Below, in pieces: positions 17,035 through 26,356 of a DNA stretch of 64,000 bases. The translations under genes were made by a program, and so were the position numbers. Origin of the DNA: an uncultured Eubacteriales bacterium (GTDB lineage Bacteria; Bacillota; Clostridia; Oscillospirales; Ruminococcaceae); NCBI GenBank assembly GCA_900319075.1, contig ONMZ01000008.1:37736-101735 (forward strand), written 5' to 3'. Under the pieces are notes generated by a model that did not search any database, was not told the origin of the DNA, and saw only the letters and a list, made by a program, of their open reading frames with translations. Numbering within the stretch: position 1 is the stretch's first letter; the number at the start of each line of letters is the position of its first letter.

Positions 17035-19428
17035 TCACTTCAATTCTACTACCGTTACGCCGTCCTCGCCCTCTCCATAAAGTCCCTTTCTGGAAGACTT
17101 TACAGACGGGTGGTGCTTGAGGTGAGACCTTATTGCATTTTTTAAGATCCCCGTTCCCTTGCCGTGGATTATCGTAACGATGCCCACACCTGACATAACC
17201 GCATCGTCAATAAAGCTGTCCACAGCGTATATTCCGTCATCCGCAGCATATCCCCGTATATCCAGCTCGGTGGATATCTTTCGTGTCATCCTGCTTTCAA
17301 CGCCCTTGGTGGAAACTGCACCCTGCTTGCTTTTACTTTTGTTTTTATTAGGCTGCTGTTTCTCGACAAGTCTTAGCTTGCTTACATCCACCTTGGTTTT
17401 CATCACGCCTACCTGGACAAAGCATATACCCTTTGCATCCGGCGGTGTGATAACGATACCGTTTCTTTTGGCGTCCCAAACAAGCACCCTGTCGCCTTTA
17501 ACAAGTGCCCGTGGCAGCACATATCCGTCGTCCTTTTCCTCAATAACGGGATTTGCCTGAAGATATAATTTATTCATGGTGGACTTTTGCTTGTGCCTTG
17601 CGTCTATAGCCTTCTGAGCAAAGTCCTGTTTTTCTTTTTCTTTGCGTATAGCGTCAAGCTCATCTACCAGTGCCTGGGATTCTCTTTGAACTCTGCGGAC
17701 TATTTCCTGTGCCTCAAGCCTTGCTCTTTCAAGTATATCTTCCTTCTCTTTGGAAAACTTTTCTTTCTCCGCTTCAAGCTCGCCTCTGAGCCGCTGGGCT
17801 TCTTTTTTGTAAGAAAGCGCCTGCTCATTGTTCCTTTCAAGCTCTGTCTTGGTTTTTTCAAGGTCGTCGAGAATATTCTCGAACTTCTTGTTTTCGGAGG
17901 ATATAAGCGAACTTGCCCGCTTGATTATATCTTCATCTATACCAAGGCTCCTTGAGATCTCAAAAGCGTTTGATTTGCCGGGAAAGCCGATAACAAGGTT
18001 ATATGTTGGCCTTAATGTCTCGATGTCAAACTGACAGCTTGCATTTTGCACACCGTCTGTGTCAATGGCATACATCTTTATTTCCTGATAGTGTGTAGTC
18101 GTAACAAGAGTTGCACCGAAAAGCTTTATCCTGTCAATAATAGATACCGCCAGGGCAGCACCCTCCACCGGATCTGTACCCGATCCAAGCTCGTCAAGCA
18201 GCACAAGGCTTTCGTCATCAGCCTGATCCAGAATAGTCTTTATGGTGCTTATATGTGAGGAGAAAGTTGAAAGATCGTTTTCGATAGACTGCTGGTCTCC
18301 TATGTCTACCAGTACCTTTTTATATATTGAGATCCTGCTTCCGTCTCCTGCCGGTATCATCAGTCCGCACATTGTCATAAGAGTAAGCAGACCCACGGTT
18401 TTAAGTACAACTGTCTTACCGCCTGTATTCGGACCGGTGATAACAAGGACCGTGTAATCCTCACCGATAGAAAAGTTCACAGGTACAACTTTTTTGGGGT
18501 CGATAAGCGGGTGCCTTGCTTTATTAAGTACAATAACGCCGTCGTCGCTTATTGAAGGCTCCATCGCCTTCATGTCAGCAGCAAGATTTGCCTTTGAAAA
18601 ATAAAGATCAAGCTGACAGATCGCCTTGTAGCTTGAAATAATCTGCTCTTTGAGCTGAGCACATTCCATTGAAAATTCACTTATAATGCGGTGGATCTCA
18701 TCCTGTTCCTGTCCTGCAAGTATGCGTATGTCGTTGTTTGCCTCAACAACGCTCATAGGCTCTATGAACAAAGTAGATCCTGTTGAGGATATGTCGTGTA
18801 CAAGGCCGCTGATATTCGATTTGAATTCACGCTTTACAGGAACAACAAATCTGCCGTCACGCATTGTGACGATGGATTCCTGCATATATTTTTTCCCTTC
18901 GCTTGATTTTATCATCTTGTCAAGGGACTCTCTTATGGAGAGCTGTGCCCGTGATATTTTTCTTCGTATGCTCCTAAGCTCCGGGCTTGCGTCGTCCGAA
19001 AGACTGTTTTCGTCTATAATGGCGGTGTTAAGTCTCTTTAAAAGGCTGCCTTGTGGGAACAGGCTCTCAAAAAGATAGCTAAGCTTCGTTTCTTTGTCCT
19101 GCAGCTGATCGAACCACTTGCAAAGCACATCGGTCTGAGCAAGCACACGTCTTATCTCAATAAGCTCTTTGATCGAAAGTGTGCCGCCCTGATCCGCCCT
19201 CATTACGATCGCACTTATATCCTGTACCTTGTAAAATCCCGGAGTACCATAGCGAACTGTAAGCTGAAAGGTCTGAGAAGTCTTTGCGATCTCTTCCTTT
19301 ACGGTGTCGATATCTGTCTGCGGTTCTATCTCAAGGGCAAGCTCCCTTGACTTGGGCACTGTACATTTTGCCGAGAGCATTTCCAGTATTTTATGTAATT
19401 CAAGTGCCTGGTAATTAGTGTTTTCCAT
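17035..19428 (-). CDS. mutS2: endonuclease MutS2
   Basis: 797 residues, the usual MutS2 size. It lacks the mismatch-recognition domain of MutS. The ATPase has Walker A GPNTGGKT at 332-339 and Walker B LVLLDELGSGTDP. A long coiled-coil clamp follows (about 510-620), then a KOW-like segment and a C-terminal Smr nuclease domain with LDIRG and IHGKGTGIL. In Bacillus MutS2 recognises collided ribosomes; in other bacteria it suppresses homologous recombination. recO is ten bases upstream, so both belong to the same transcript. Confidence 0.95.
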   Translation of the reverse strand: MENTNYQALELHKILEMLSAKCTVPKSRELALEIEPQTDIDTVKEEIAKTSQTFQLTVRYGTPGFYKVQDISAIVMRADQGGTLSIKELIEIRRVLAQTDVLCKWFDQLQDKETKLSYLFESLFPQGSLLKRLNTAIIDENSLSDDASPELRSIRRKISRAQLSIRESLDKMIKSSEGKKYMQESIVTMRDGRFVVPVKREFKSNISGLVHDISSTGSTLFIEPMSVVEANNDIRILAGQEQDEIHRIISEFSMECAQLKEQIISSYKAICQLDLYFSKANLAADMKAMEPSISDDGVIVLNKARHPLIDPKKVVPVNFSIGEDYTVLVITGPNTGGKTVVLKTVGLLTLMTMCGLMIPAGDGSRISIYKKVLVDIGDQQSIENDLSTFSSHISTIKTILDQADDESLVLLDELGSGTDPVEGAALAVSIIDRIKLFGATLVTTTHYQEIKMYAIDTDGVQNASCQFDIETLRPTYNLVIGFPGKSNAFEISRSLGIDEDIIKRASSLISSENKKFENILDDLEKTKTELERNNEQALSYKKEAQRLRGELEAEKEKFSKEKEDILERARLEAQEIVRRVQRESQALVDELDAIRKEKEKQDFAQKAIDARHKQKSTMNKLYLQANPVIEEKDDGYVLPRALVKGDRVLVWDAKRNGIVITPPDAKGICFVQVGVMKTKVDVSKLRLVEKQQPNKNKSKSKQGAVSTKGVESRMTRKISTELDIRGYAADDGIYAVDSFIDDAVMSGVGIVTIIHGKGTGILKNAIRSHLKHHPSVKSSRKGLYGEGEDGVTVVELK

Positions 19429-19437
19429 TTTTAACTC

Positions 19438-20190
19438 CTAAATATTCTTATAATAGTCCAAAGATGTAAATCTGTTTTTGAAAACATATGCCACAAATGA
19501 TTCCGTGAAAGCAGTCAGCTTTTTAAGATAACGATCGCTGATCTTAAAATAAAAAAGCTTTTCAAATTCACTAAGGGCAATAAATCTGATAATATATAAA
19601 AGGGTCTTATCCAAAATAGTATCGCTGGTATTGTCGTCGGAACAGTAGCAATCGTCGCAGTAAAGCTTGTTTGATATAAAATCAAAATGCATCCTGTCAT
19701 CCTCGTATTTATAACAATTAGCGCATCCCACAAGATCCGGCCTAAGACCTATCTCGCAGGGGAGCCTTAATTCAAAAACGCATTTTAAAAGATCGTTGTC
19801 CATTTTTGAATTGTCAAGAAAATACAGCGTGTTCAGGGTCAGTCTTAAAACGTCATGATACCCCGATTGTTCTGTGCGTGAATAAAGCAAAAGCTCGCTG
19901 AAATATGAGGCAAGCGCAGTCTTTTTTATGTCCAGTCTGATGTTATAGAACGAGCGCAAAAGCTCGCTGCTGTTAAGATAATACTGGGTCTGTCCTCCGG
20001 GATTTTTCTTTTCATCCAGACAAAGCGACGAGTAAGAAAAAAGCTGGGTGCTTGCAGAGTTTTTGACACTTTTCTGTCCTCCCCGCACAAGAATATCTAT
20101 AACGCCTTTTTCGGCAGTAAGCACACTTATAGACTTATTTATTTCCCCAACGTTTTTTTCTTTCAGTACAAGGCATTTCAGAGTCTGCAT
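19438..20190 (-). CDS. recO: DNA repair protein RecO
   Basis: 250 residues. The N-terminal OB fold begins MQTLKCLVLKEKNVGEINKS and carries the usual VLTAEKGVIDILVRG strands. A zinc-binding cluster appears at CANCYKYED and CDDCYC. RecO loads RecA with RecF and RecR on gaps coated with SSB. The ribosome binding site GAGG lies inside the small upstream gene, which overlaps the recO start by 56 bases, so the two are likely translationally coupled. Confidence 0.92.
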   Translation of the reverse strand: MQTLKCLVLKEKNVGEINKSISVLTAEKGVIDILVRGGQKSVKNSASTQLFSYSSLCLDEKKNPGGQTQYYLNSSELLRSFYNIRLDIKKTALASYFSELLLYSRTEQSGYHDVLRLTLNTLYFLDNSKMDNDLLKCVFELRLPCEIGLRPDLVGCANCYKYEDDRMHFDFISNKLYCDDCYCSDDNTSDTILDKTLLYIIRFIALSEFEKLFYFKISDRYLKKLTAFTESFVAYVFKNRFTSLDYYKNI

Positions 20191-20272
20191 TTTCTTTGCC
20201 TCTTTTCGATCTTGCGTAATTTATATAATCACAAATTTTTCCGCTTTCAAAAAACCTGTCCCATTCATCCAT
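20135..20272 (-). CDS. small YqzL-like protein
   Basis: A 45-codon gene on the minus strand, start ATG 20272-20270 with GGCGG seven bases before it. The first residues (MDEWDRFFESGKICDYINY) resemble the YqzL family (about 47 residues in Bacillus, also sitting between era and recO), with the Trp, SG/TG turn and Tyr in order. The last 18 codons overlap the recO start in another frame. Function is unknown in the family. The match rests on pattern, position and size, not a database search. Confidence 0.5.
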   Translation of the reverse strand: MDEWDRFFESGKICDYINYARSKRGKENADSEMPCTERKKRWGNK

Positions 20273-20357
20273 GCAAATACCGCCTTTCGTATTAGCTAAA
20301 ACTATTATTTGCATCTGACAGATTTATTATAAGCGGAAATAATTAGTTTGATATTTC

Positions 20358-21260
20358 TTATTCAAGACCAAAGTTTCTGATTGCACCTTCACGGTTTCTC
20401 CAGCCTTCTTTGACCTTGACCCAGCATTGAAGATTGACCTTTATCATAAAAAAGTCTTCAAGATCCTTTCTTGCTTCGCTGCCGATCTTTTCTAACATAG
20501 AGCCCTTCTTTCCGATAAGGATACCCTTGTGAGATTCCTTTTCGCAATAGATAGTTGCCCTTACGTCCATTATAGGATCTCCCTGTTTCGATTCACGCTC
20601 GTTTACCGATTCGATGGTAACGGCAATACCGTGGGGGACTTCCTCGCTAAGGTCGTTAAGAGCCTTTTCACGAATCATCTCAGCCATAAGCACCCGCTCC
20701 GGCTGATCGGTAAATTTATCATCGGGGAAGTAGTGTGGACCCTCAGCAGCAAGCTTTGTCAGAGTATCCATTAAAATGTCCAGCCCGTCATTTTCAAGTA
20801 CACTGACCGGGATCACCTCGGTGAAATCATAAAGCTCCGTATACCGGGACAATTTTTCTATAAGAGCGTCCTTTTTGTCCAGAAGGTCGATCTTATTAAG
20901 TACAAGTATTACCTTGTCGTTCTTTTTGAAGTTTTTGATAAGATCCTTTTCGCTTTGAGATATCTCCTTGGAACAGTCGCAGACCATAAGCAGTATCTCC
21001 GCATCTGCTACACTTTCGCTTACGGTTTTAAGCATATGCTCGGAAAGCTTGTTCACAGCCTTGTGCATTCCCGGAGTATCTATAAATACAAACTGGGTCT
21101 CAGCCTTTGTGAGAACACCGGTTATTTTTGTCCTTGTAGTCTGCGGTTTATTGCTTACAGCAGCGATCTTCTCTCCCACAAGTGCGTTGAGAAGAGATGA
21201 CTTTCCGGCATTTGCTCTGCCTACGATAGTAATAAATGCGTTTTTACTTTTTTCACTCAT
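20358..21260 (-). CDS. era: GTPase Era
   Basis: 300 residues. GTP-binding motifs: G1 GRANAGKSSLLN, G3 DTPGMH, G4 NKID, with the switch Thr residues in NKPQTTRTKI. The C-terminal 85 residues are the KH RNA-binding domain (ILIGKKGSMLEKIGSEARKD). Era binds the 3' end of 16S rRNA during small-subunit maturation. Its start overlaps the end of dgkA by eight bases, marking a coupled operon. Confidence 0.96.
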   Translation of the reverse strand: MSEKSKNAFITIVGRANAGKSSLLNALVGEKIAAVSNKPQTTRTKITGVLTKAETQFVFIDTPGMHKAVNKLSEHMLKTVSESVADAEILLMVCDCSKEISQSEKDLIKNFKKNDKVILVLNKIDLLDKKDALIEKLSRYTELYDFTEVIPVSVLENDGLDILMDTLTKLAAEGPHYFPDDKFTDQPERVLMAEMIREKALNDLSEEVPHGIAVTIESVNERESKQGDPIMDVRATIYCEKESHKGILIGKKGSMLEKIGSEARKDLEDFFMIKVNLQCWVKVKEGWRNREGAIRNFGLE

Positions 21261-21735
21261 TTTTCTTCTTACCCTTTGTTGATAAAATCCAGATCACCCA
21301 TGCCACAAGTGACACTATAAGAAATATTAAAGAGATCACGTGGCTTGAATAGTAATCATATATCCTTGAAAAGACCGAGGTATCCCAGAATATCAAGATA
21401 CCTGTGATAAATGCAGCGACAGACACAATAAGGACAGCAGCCGCCGCACAGTCCTTAGCTGTCTTTGCTCTGCTGTCTTTTTTGCCGCCGCAGGCCATAT
21501 CGCACGCATTTTCGATGGCTGTGTTAAAAAGCTCTGCTGAAATGACCAAAGCTATACAAATAAACACAACTGCCTTTTGAGAGGCTCTTAGGTCGTAAAA
21601 CCCATACATAAAGCATATAACGTAAATAGCCGCACCAATGTGGAAACGCATATTACGTTCTGTTCTTATGCATCCTATAAAACCTGAAAATGCGTATACA
21701 AAACCTTTAAAAAACTTTTTCAGATTATGTGTCAT
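21253..21735 (-). CDS. dgkA: diacylglycerol/undecaprenol kinase
   Basis: 160 residues with the family motif order ERNMRFH, then ELFNTAIENACDM, and hydrophobic helices between them. In Gram-positive bacteria this small integral membrane enzyme phosphorylates undecaprenol for cell-wall lipid carrier recycling. It is longer than the usual 120-130 residues because of extra C-terminal membrane helices (SLIFLIVSLVAWVIWIL). I start at ATG 21735 (MTHNLKKFFKGF), which overlaps the ybeY stop by 11 bases; the longer upstream frame is read within ybeY. Confidence 0.85.
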   Translation of the reverse strand: MTHNLKKFFKGFVYAFSGFIGCIRTERNMRFHIGAAIYVICFMYGFYDLRASQKAVVFICIALVISAELFNTAIENACDMACGGKKDSRAKTAKDCAAAAVLIVSVAAFITGILIFWDTSVFSRIYDYYSSHVISLIFLIVSLVAWVIWILSTKGKKKNE

Positions 21736-22240
21736 TATGTTCGTGCTCGCCAATAAACGATGCATCTCTGGATATACCCAGATTGCCGAGTATAGCCTCT
21801 TCTTTCTCACGCATGATACGCTCTTTAAGCGAGCTTTCTTCGTGATCGTACCCTATAAGATGCAGCATAGAATGTACTGTTAAAAATCCGATCTCTCTTT
21901 CAAGAGAATGATCGTAAATCTCTGCCTGACGGAATGCAGTTTCAAGACTTATCACAATATCTCCCAAAAGATATGCCCCTGTTTCACGGTCAAGGTCATA
22001 CTTACCGTTTTCACCTAAAGGGAAGGAGAGAACGTCGGTTGATCTGTCGATCTTTCTGTGTTCAAGATTGAGCTTGTGTATCTGTTCATCGTCAACGAAA
22101 GAAACGGACACCTCATAGCTGTCTGTATACCCCTCATACTCCAAAACGGCATGGCAGCAGCGCCTTATAAGCATCCTGATGCCCACGGGGACTTTGATCT
22201 GAGTCTGATCGTTTGTTATTGAGACCTTTACCTTACTCAT
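21725..22240 (-). CDS. ybeY: endoribonuclease YbeY
   Basis: A 171-residue zinc-dependent endonuclease of the UPF0054 family, involved in 16S rRNA 3' maturation and ribosome quality control. The metal site is VHSMLHLIGYDHE, with three His residues in the H-x3-H-x5-H arrangement, preceded by the conserved STDVLSFP segment. It starts inside the last codons of phoH (eight-base overlap), in the conserved phoH-ybeY-dgkA-era order. Confidence 0.94.
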   Translation of the reverse strand: MSKVKVSITNDQTQIKVPVGIRMLIRRCCHAVLEYEGYTDSYEVSVSFVDDEQIHKLNLEHRKIDRSTDVLSFPLGENGKYDLDRETGAYLLGDIVISLETAFRQAEIYDHSLEREIGFLTVHSMLHLIGYDHEESSLKERIMREKEEAILGNLGISRDASFIGEHEHNDT

Positions 22241-23204
22241 TACTGTTCACATTCCTTTTATTATATTTTTCATATGCCATGATAATATCCTGCACCAGTT
22301 TGTGGCGTACAACATCATTCTGACCAAATCGGCATATTCCAATATCGTCAATATCTTTTAATATATTCATCGCCTGGATAAGTCCCGATCTTTTGTTGTC
22401 CGGCAGGTCGATCTGGGTAATATCTCCGGTGATAACGATCCTTGAATTGAAGCCAAGCCGTGTAAGAAACATTTTCATTTGCTCCTGAGTGGTGTTTTGT
22501 GCCTCATCAAGTATTATAAACGAGTCATCAAGCGTTCGTCCACGCATATATGCCAAAGGAGCCACCTCGATACACCCACGCTCCTGCTGCTTGACAAATG
22601 TATCCGGACCAAGCATCTCAAACAAAGCGTCGTACAAAGGTCTGAGGTATGGATCGACTTTGTTCTGGAGATCTCCCGGAAGAAATCCGAGCTTTTCACC
22701 TGCCTCAACAGCAGGCCTTGTAAGAATGATCTTTTCCACCTCGTGGCTTTTAAATGCCTTTACAGCCATCGCAACTGCAAGATAGGTCTTTCCCGTACCT
22801 GCCGGCCCCACACCCAGAACGATAGTCTTGTCTTTTATTGCCTGGATATATTTTTTCTGACCGAGAGTTTTTGGCTTTACCACCTTACCGGAAACAGTAA
22901 CACATATACCCCCCTCGGACATTTTGCTCACTTCATAATTTCTTCCTTCACGAACAAGAGAGAAAACGTAACGGATCGTTGTTTCGTTGAGAGTCTCGCC
23001 CTTTTCTATAAGACCGATAAGTGAGTTTATGGCTTCACAGGCATTGAATACACCCTTTTCTTCTCCGGAAACGGTGATCTTATCTCCACGGCCGAGGATC
23101 ACAACAGAGTATTCTTTCTGTATAAGATTAACGTTTTCATCGTAGTTTCCGAACAGGCTTAGTATAGTTTCGATTTTGTCTGCTTTAATCTCTTTTTGAA
23201 TCAT
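22233..23204 (-). CDS. phoH: PhoH-like ATPase
   Basis: 323 residues with a RecA-like P-loop domain: Walker A GPAGTGKTYLAV and Walker B FIILDEAQNTT. The N-terminal 100 residues hold a KH-like RNA-binding region. PhoH/YbeZ works with YbeY in RNA processing. It is the first gene after a promoter at 23254-23282 and heads the transcript phoH-ybeY-dgkA-era-recO-mutS2-phosphatase. The RBS is AAAGGA, just before ATG 23204. Confidence 0.93.
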   Translation of the reverse strand: MIQKEIKADKIETILSLFGNYDENVNLIQKEYSVVILGRGDKITVSGEEKGVFNACEAINSLIGLIEKGETLNETTIRYVFSLVREGRNYEVSKMSEGGICVTVSGKVVKPKTLGQKKYIQAIKDKTIVLGVGPAGTGKTYLAVAMAVKAFKSHEVEKIILTRPAVEAGEKLGFLPGDLQNKVDPYLRPLYDALFEMLGPDTFVKQQERGCIEVAPLAYMRGRTLDDSFIILDEAQNTTQEQMKMFLTRLGFNSRIVITGDITQIDLPDNKRSGLIQAMNILKDIDDIGICRFGQNDVVRHKLVQDIIMAYEKYNKRNVNSNE

Positions 23205-23253
23205 TTGAAAATCCTTTTTTTACCAATTTAAGATTCTATTATAATCCTTAGAT

Positions 23254-23282
23254 ATTATATCACGTTTTTTTCACGATTGCAA
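23254..23282 (-). promoter_or_regulatory. promoter of the phoH operon
   Basis: On the minus strand, TTGCAA (23282-23277), 17-base spacer, TATAAT (23259-23254). Confidence 0.75.
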
Positions 23283-23310
23283 TAAAAAATGATATATTTT
23301 GCACATAATT

Positions 23311-24522
23311 TTACTGTTTTTTTATAAAAAAAGCTGCTTCCTCACATATGTTTCCATACAATTTGTAAATTACCTTTATTTTCACACTGTCTTTTTCAAT
23401 TGTTTTTTCCTCTTTCTTTTCGAGTATCTTATATCCTTTCAGAAAATTGCTTTCATACTTTTTTATTTTTTCCATAGTCAGCTCCTCTGCCTGCTTTGCC
23501 GAATACCTGACCGGTTTATGATCGTATTCTCTGAGCTCAAGGGTCTTTATCCCCACCGGTATTTCATAACCGTTGATTTGGGGACAGGAAAGTGTTGTAT
23601 CCGAATAATAGTTTCCGGTTTTATCTTTAAAGAACAAGGGGATATCTGCCGAGAAAAGATGTAAATACCTTTGTTTTATTATTTTCCCCGTTTCTTTCTT
23701 TACAATGCCGTCCAGCTTTTGTTCAAAGCTTACCTCCCGGTGAAATGTCCCCTCAATGGTACCCATTGACCTGGTGTATCTGGTTGTTATATCCTTTTCC
23801 CCTTTTTCGTTTGTTTTTCCGGGATTTTCAATGTCAATTTTGCCGCTGACGATTATATCGCCCTTCTTTACACCGTTTCCAACGCCTATCATAAGCTTTC
23901 CGTCAAGCACAAGCACCTTGTCTATTGTTGCGTTTTCAGATGCTATAAGGTTAGTGGGAAATCTGCTGTAGCTGCCTTCTGCCTTGGGGATCGTCTTTAC
24001 AACATCGATCACAAGGCTGTTTCCTTTGCGTGTTATACCTGCCCAGCTTATGCCCTCGACCTTCTGTTTGAGCGATCTTTCCACCTCCACAAGAGTTATC
24101 CCCGGGATATATGTCCCTGCCTTTACCCCCTCTTCGTTTAAAACGTGTATTACCCTGCTTTTGATCTGTTCATCATCTGTCATTACATCTATGCGGATTA
24201 CGATATTTTTCAGATAGATCACAGCAAGACCGAAAATAATAAGTGAGATTATCAGCGCTGGTCTTTTTTTCAATCGCTTTGCCGCTCTGATAATATCTCC
24301 CTCGCACTTGGTCTCACATATGTATCCAAGATCGCTGCATATCTTTTTTATCTGTTTATCATAAATTCCGGACAGCGTCAGATATACGGTGCCGTTTTTT
24401 TCCTGCATTTGTCTTGGATAGATCTTTTCCGACCGCAATGCCTTGTAAAAAACCTGAATGTTATCGCATTTTATCTCATAACTTCTGCACATGAAGGGAG
24501 TCTTATTACTGTGTCTTTTCAT
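23311..24522 (-). CDS. yqfD: sporulation protein YqfD
   Basis: 403 residues. The N-terminal region is cytoplasmic, one membrane helix follows at about residues 90-112 (ALIISLIIFGLAVIYLKNIV), and the rest faces the intermembrane space. The conserved run GVKAGTYIPGITLVEVE and the FSADIPLFFKD-type segment match YqfD, a sigma-E mother-cell protein needed in Bacillus for sporulation. It overlaps yqfC by four bases (ATGA), so both are translated from one message. The direction and position just upstream of phoH match the Bacillus order. Confidence 0.9.
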   Translation of the reverse strand: MKRHSNKTPFMCRSYEIKCDNIQVFYKALRSEKIYPRQMQEKNGTVYLTLSGIYDKQIKKICSDLGYICETKCEGDIIRAAKRLKKRPALIISLIIFGLAVIYLKNIVIRIDVMTDDEQIKSRVIHVLNEEGVKAGTYIPGITLVEVERSLKQKVEGISWAGITRKGNSLVIDVVKTIPKAEGSYSRFPTNLIASENATIDKVLVLDGKLMIGVGNGVKKGDIIVSGKIDIENPGKTNEKGEKDITTRYTRSMGTIEGTFHREVSFEQKLDGIVKKETGKIIKQRYLHLFSADIPLFFKDKTGNYYSDTTLSCPQINGYEIPVGIKTLELREYDHKPVRYSAKQAEELTMEKIKKYESNFLKGYKILEKKEEKTIEKDSVKIKVIYKLYGNICEEAAFFIKKQ

Positions 24523-24806
24523 TTTTGCTCCCGTCTGTTTATAAAACTTTTGTTTATCAGTTTTACCGAGTCAACGACTCCTTCTATTATAACTGCATTT
24601 TCCGAATAGGTGGACATTTTCAGTCCGCAGCCCCATATTTCGATATAATAATCACCTGCTGACACTTTTACATAGATATCGCTGCAATCAAATATCTGAT
24701 TACAGTTTTCAACAGTAACGCTGTTATTGTTGTGTATCGAGACATATGACCCAAGATATGCAATATCCTTTGCCTTACCCGCAAAGCTGAATTTTGTGTT
24801 TTTCAT
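24519..24806 (-). CDS. yqfC: sporulation protein YqfC
   Basis: 95 residues with alternating beta-strand pattern and the family segment YVSIHNNNSVTVENCNQI, then IEIWGCGLKMSTYSENAVII. YqfC is a small protein of unknown biochemistry made in the mother cell. The GGAGG site is perfect. Upstream on the minus strand a weak sigma-E-like pair (GTATATG, 14 bases, AATATAAT) is present. It is divergent from ylbJ, so the 24807-24917 interval may control two sporulation units at once. Confidence 0.85.
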   Translation of the reverse strand: MKNTKFSFAGKAKDIAYLGSYVSIHNNNSVTVENCNQIFDCSDIYVKVSAGDYYIEIWGCGLKMSTYSENAVIIEGVVDSVKLINKSFINRREQK

Positions 24807-24849
24807 TGTTGACCTCCGTATTTGTTGTTTTTAATGTCTGTCCGTTAAA

Positions 24850-24878
24850 TTATATTATCAACTTTTCAAACATATACT
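24850..24878 (+). promoter_or_regulatory. sigma-E-type promoter of ylbJ
   Basis: TTATATT (24850-24856), 14-base spacer, CATATACT (24871-24878). The -10 matches the sigma-E consensus CATACAAT-type octamer at seven of eight accepted positions. This suggests mother-cell expression. Confidence 0.6.
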
Positions 24879-24917
24879 TGAAACACAGAGATCATGAAGA
24901 ATGACGGTGGTATTAAA

Positions 24918-25985
24918 ATGCTTTTACATAAGGTGAAAAACGCAATAATAATAATCGTTTTGGCGGTCTACGGGGTATGCCTTGTTGTTTTTGCAAAACA
25001 GGTAAGCTTTAATGTTACACGATCTTTGGAAAGGTGTATGAATGTTATTATACCATCGCTTTTCGCTTTTATCGTTTTTGCTGATGTAGCCGTAAAAAGC
25101 AATCTGTACCGTATTATGGCAAAACCCTTCGCTTTATTTTCAAAATATATTCTGGGGATGCCTGTTGAGCTTTTCGGTATTTTTCTTATCTCAAACACAG
25201 CAGGCTATCCCATAGGCGCCAAGCTCTTGTCTGAACTTGTTGCTTCCGGCAAAACAGACAGGTATACTGCCGGGAGGATGCTTTGCTTTTGTTATGGTGC
25301 CGGTCCTGCTTTTTTTGTGTCTGTGATCGGTTTGGGGGTCTTTGGAAATGCAAAGGCGGGAATGGTAATATTTTTATCCTGCTTTTGCACAAATATCTTG
25401 CTTGCCGGGATAATGTGCAGACTTTTTAAAATGAAAGCGTCCGATTCCCAAGCTGAGTTTGTTTTCGATGTAAAGATGCTTAACAACAGTGTTTTAAATG
25501 CAGGGAAGTCGCTGTTTGCACTTTGTGCTGTTATCATTTTCTTTTCAACTTTTATGGCGCTGATAGAAACGGCAGGCTTTTTTGATGCAGCAGGTAAGGT
25601 AATAAATGAGCCCGGTGGGAAATTTATCCTTTCATCTTTCTTTGAAATAACCCATATAACTCAGCTTCCAATGCCCGGGCGAAATATTCTGCCTGTTGCA
25701 GCAGCTTTGTGTTCCTTTGGAGGGATGTGTGTTATCATGCAGATCAAAGCAGTGCTTTCAGACGGTATCTCCCTTCTGCCTTTTTTGATAACAAGACCGA
25801 TTTGCGGGATAATAAGTGCTCTTAACAGTATCTGGATCGGAAAAATTATACTTAACGATAGCTTACCAGCTTTTTCTTATTCACAAAAGATTTTCGTTAA
25901 AGTGAACAATTTTATCCCCTCGGTTTGTCTAATATTGATGATTTTTATGCTTAAAACTAAAAAAGGGGTGGAAATTTCAAAATGA
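24918..25985 (+). CDS. ylbJ: sporulation integral membrane protein YlbJ
   Basis: 355 residues with eight or more hydrophobic helices. The nucleoside-transporter-like gate fold is shown by IIPSLFAFIVFADVAV, ISNTAGYPIGAKLLSELV and the second-half FFEITHITQLPMP segment, the usual YlbJ landmarks. In Bacillus it is a sigma-E protein required for spore coat/cortex formation. I use ATG 24918, with GGTGG nine bases before it; ATG 24894 would leave almost no leader after the sigma-E -10 at 24878. Confidence 0.87.
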   Translation: MLLHKVKNAIIIIVLAVYGVCLVVFAKQVSFNVTRSLERCMNVIIPSLFAFIVFADVAVKSNLYRIMAKPFALFSKYILGMPVELFGIFLISNTAGYPIGAKLLSELVASGKTDRYTAGRMLCFCYGAGPAFFVSVIGLGVFGNAKAGMVIFLSCFCTNILLAGIMCRLFKMKASDSQAEFVFDVKMLNNSVLNAGKSLFALCAVIIFFSTFMALIETAGFFDAAGKVINEPGGKFILSSFFEITHITQLPMPGRNILPVAAALCSFGGMCVIMQIKAVLSDGISLLPFLITRPICGIISALNSIWIGKIILNDSLPAFSYSQKIFVKVNNFIPSVCLILMIFMLKTKKGVEISK

Positions 25986-26046
25986 CTGTGTTATAATCAA
26001 TATGAACGAAAATTCATTACTTGATATAAAAGGAGTTGCGTTTAAA

Positions 26047-26259
26047 ATGGCTAAAAACAAGTATTTTGGAAACGGTATCGATCCCTCATGCTCATATTGC
26101 GTGTTTGGCAACCGTTCAAGAGAAGGAAATAAAGTTCTTTGCGAGAAACAGGGACTGGTTGATGCGGATTATGCCTGCAAAAAGTGGGTGTATGATCCTA
26201 TAAAGCGTGTTCCGAAAAAGCAGCTCAACATACCTAATCAGGAAGATGATATTATCTGA
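26047..26259 (+). CDS. small cysteine-containing conserved hypothetical protein
   Basis: 70 residues from ATG 26047 with AAAGGAG 15 bases upstream of it. The core DPSCSYCVFGNRSREG, then VLCEKQGLVDADYACKKWVY has four Cys in C-x2-C...C...C order, suggesting a metal or disulfide site. I recall similar short proteins in Ruminococcaceae but know no function. A TGTTATAAT extended -10 element lies at about 25987-25996, so it is probably its own unit, ended by two terminators. Confidence 0.65.
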   Translation: MAKNKYFGNGIDPSCSYCVFGNRSREGNKVLCEKQGLVDADYACKKWVYDPIKRVPKKQLNIPNQEDDII

Positions 26260-26312
26260 TCCTGCCGGTTTGTACGGAGACTGTACACATTTAAAGAGCA
26301 AAGCAAAAATAT

Positions 26313-26344
26313 AAGCGGGTGAATATCTCATCCGCTTGTTTTTT
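26313..26344 (+). terminator. terminator of the small Cys protein gene
   Basis: AAGCGGGTGA / TCATCCGCTT stem with one mismatch, 5-base loop, followed by GTTTTTT. Confidence 0.7.
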
Positions 26345-26356
26345 ATCCAGAAAAAA

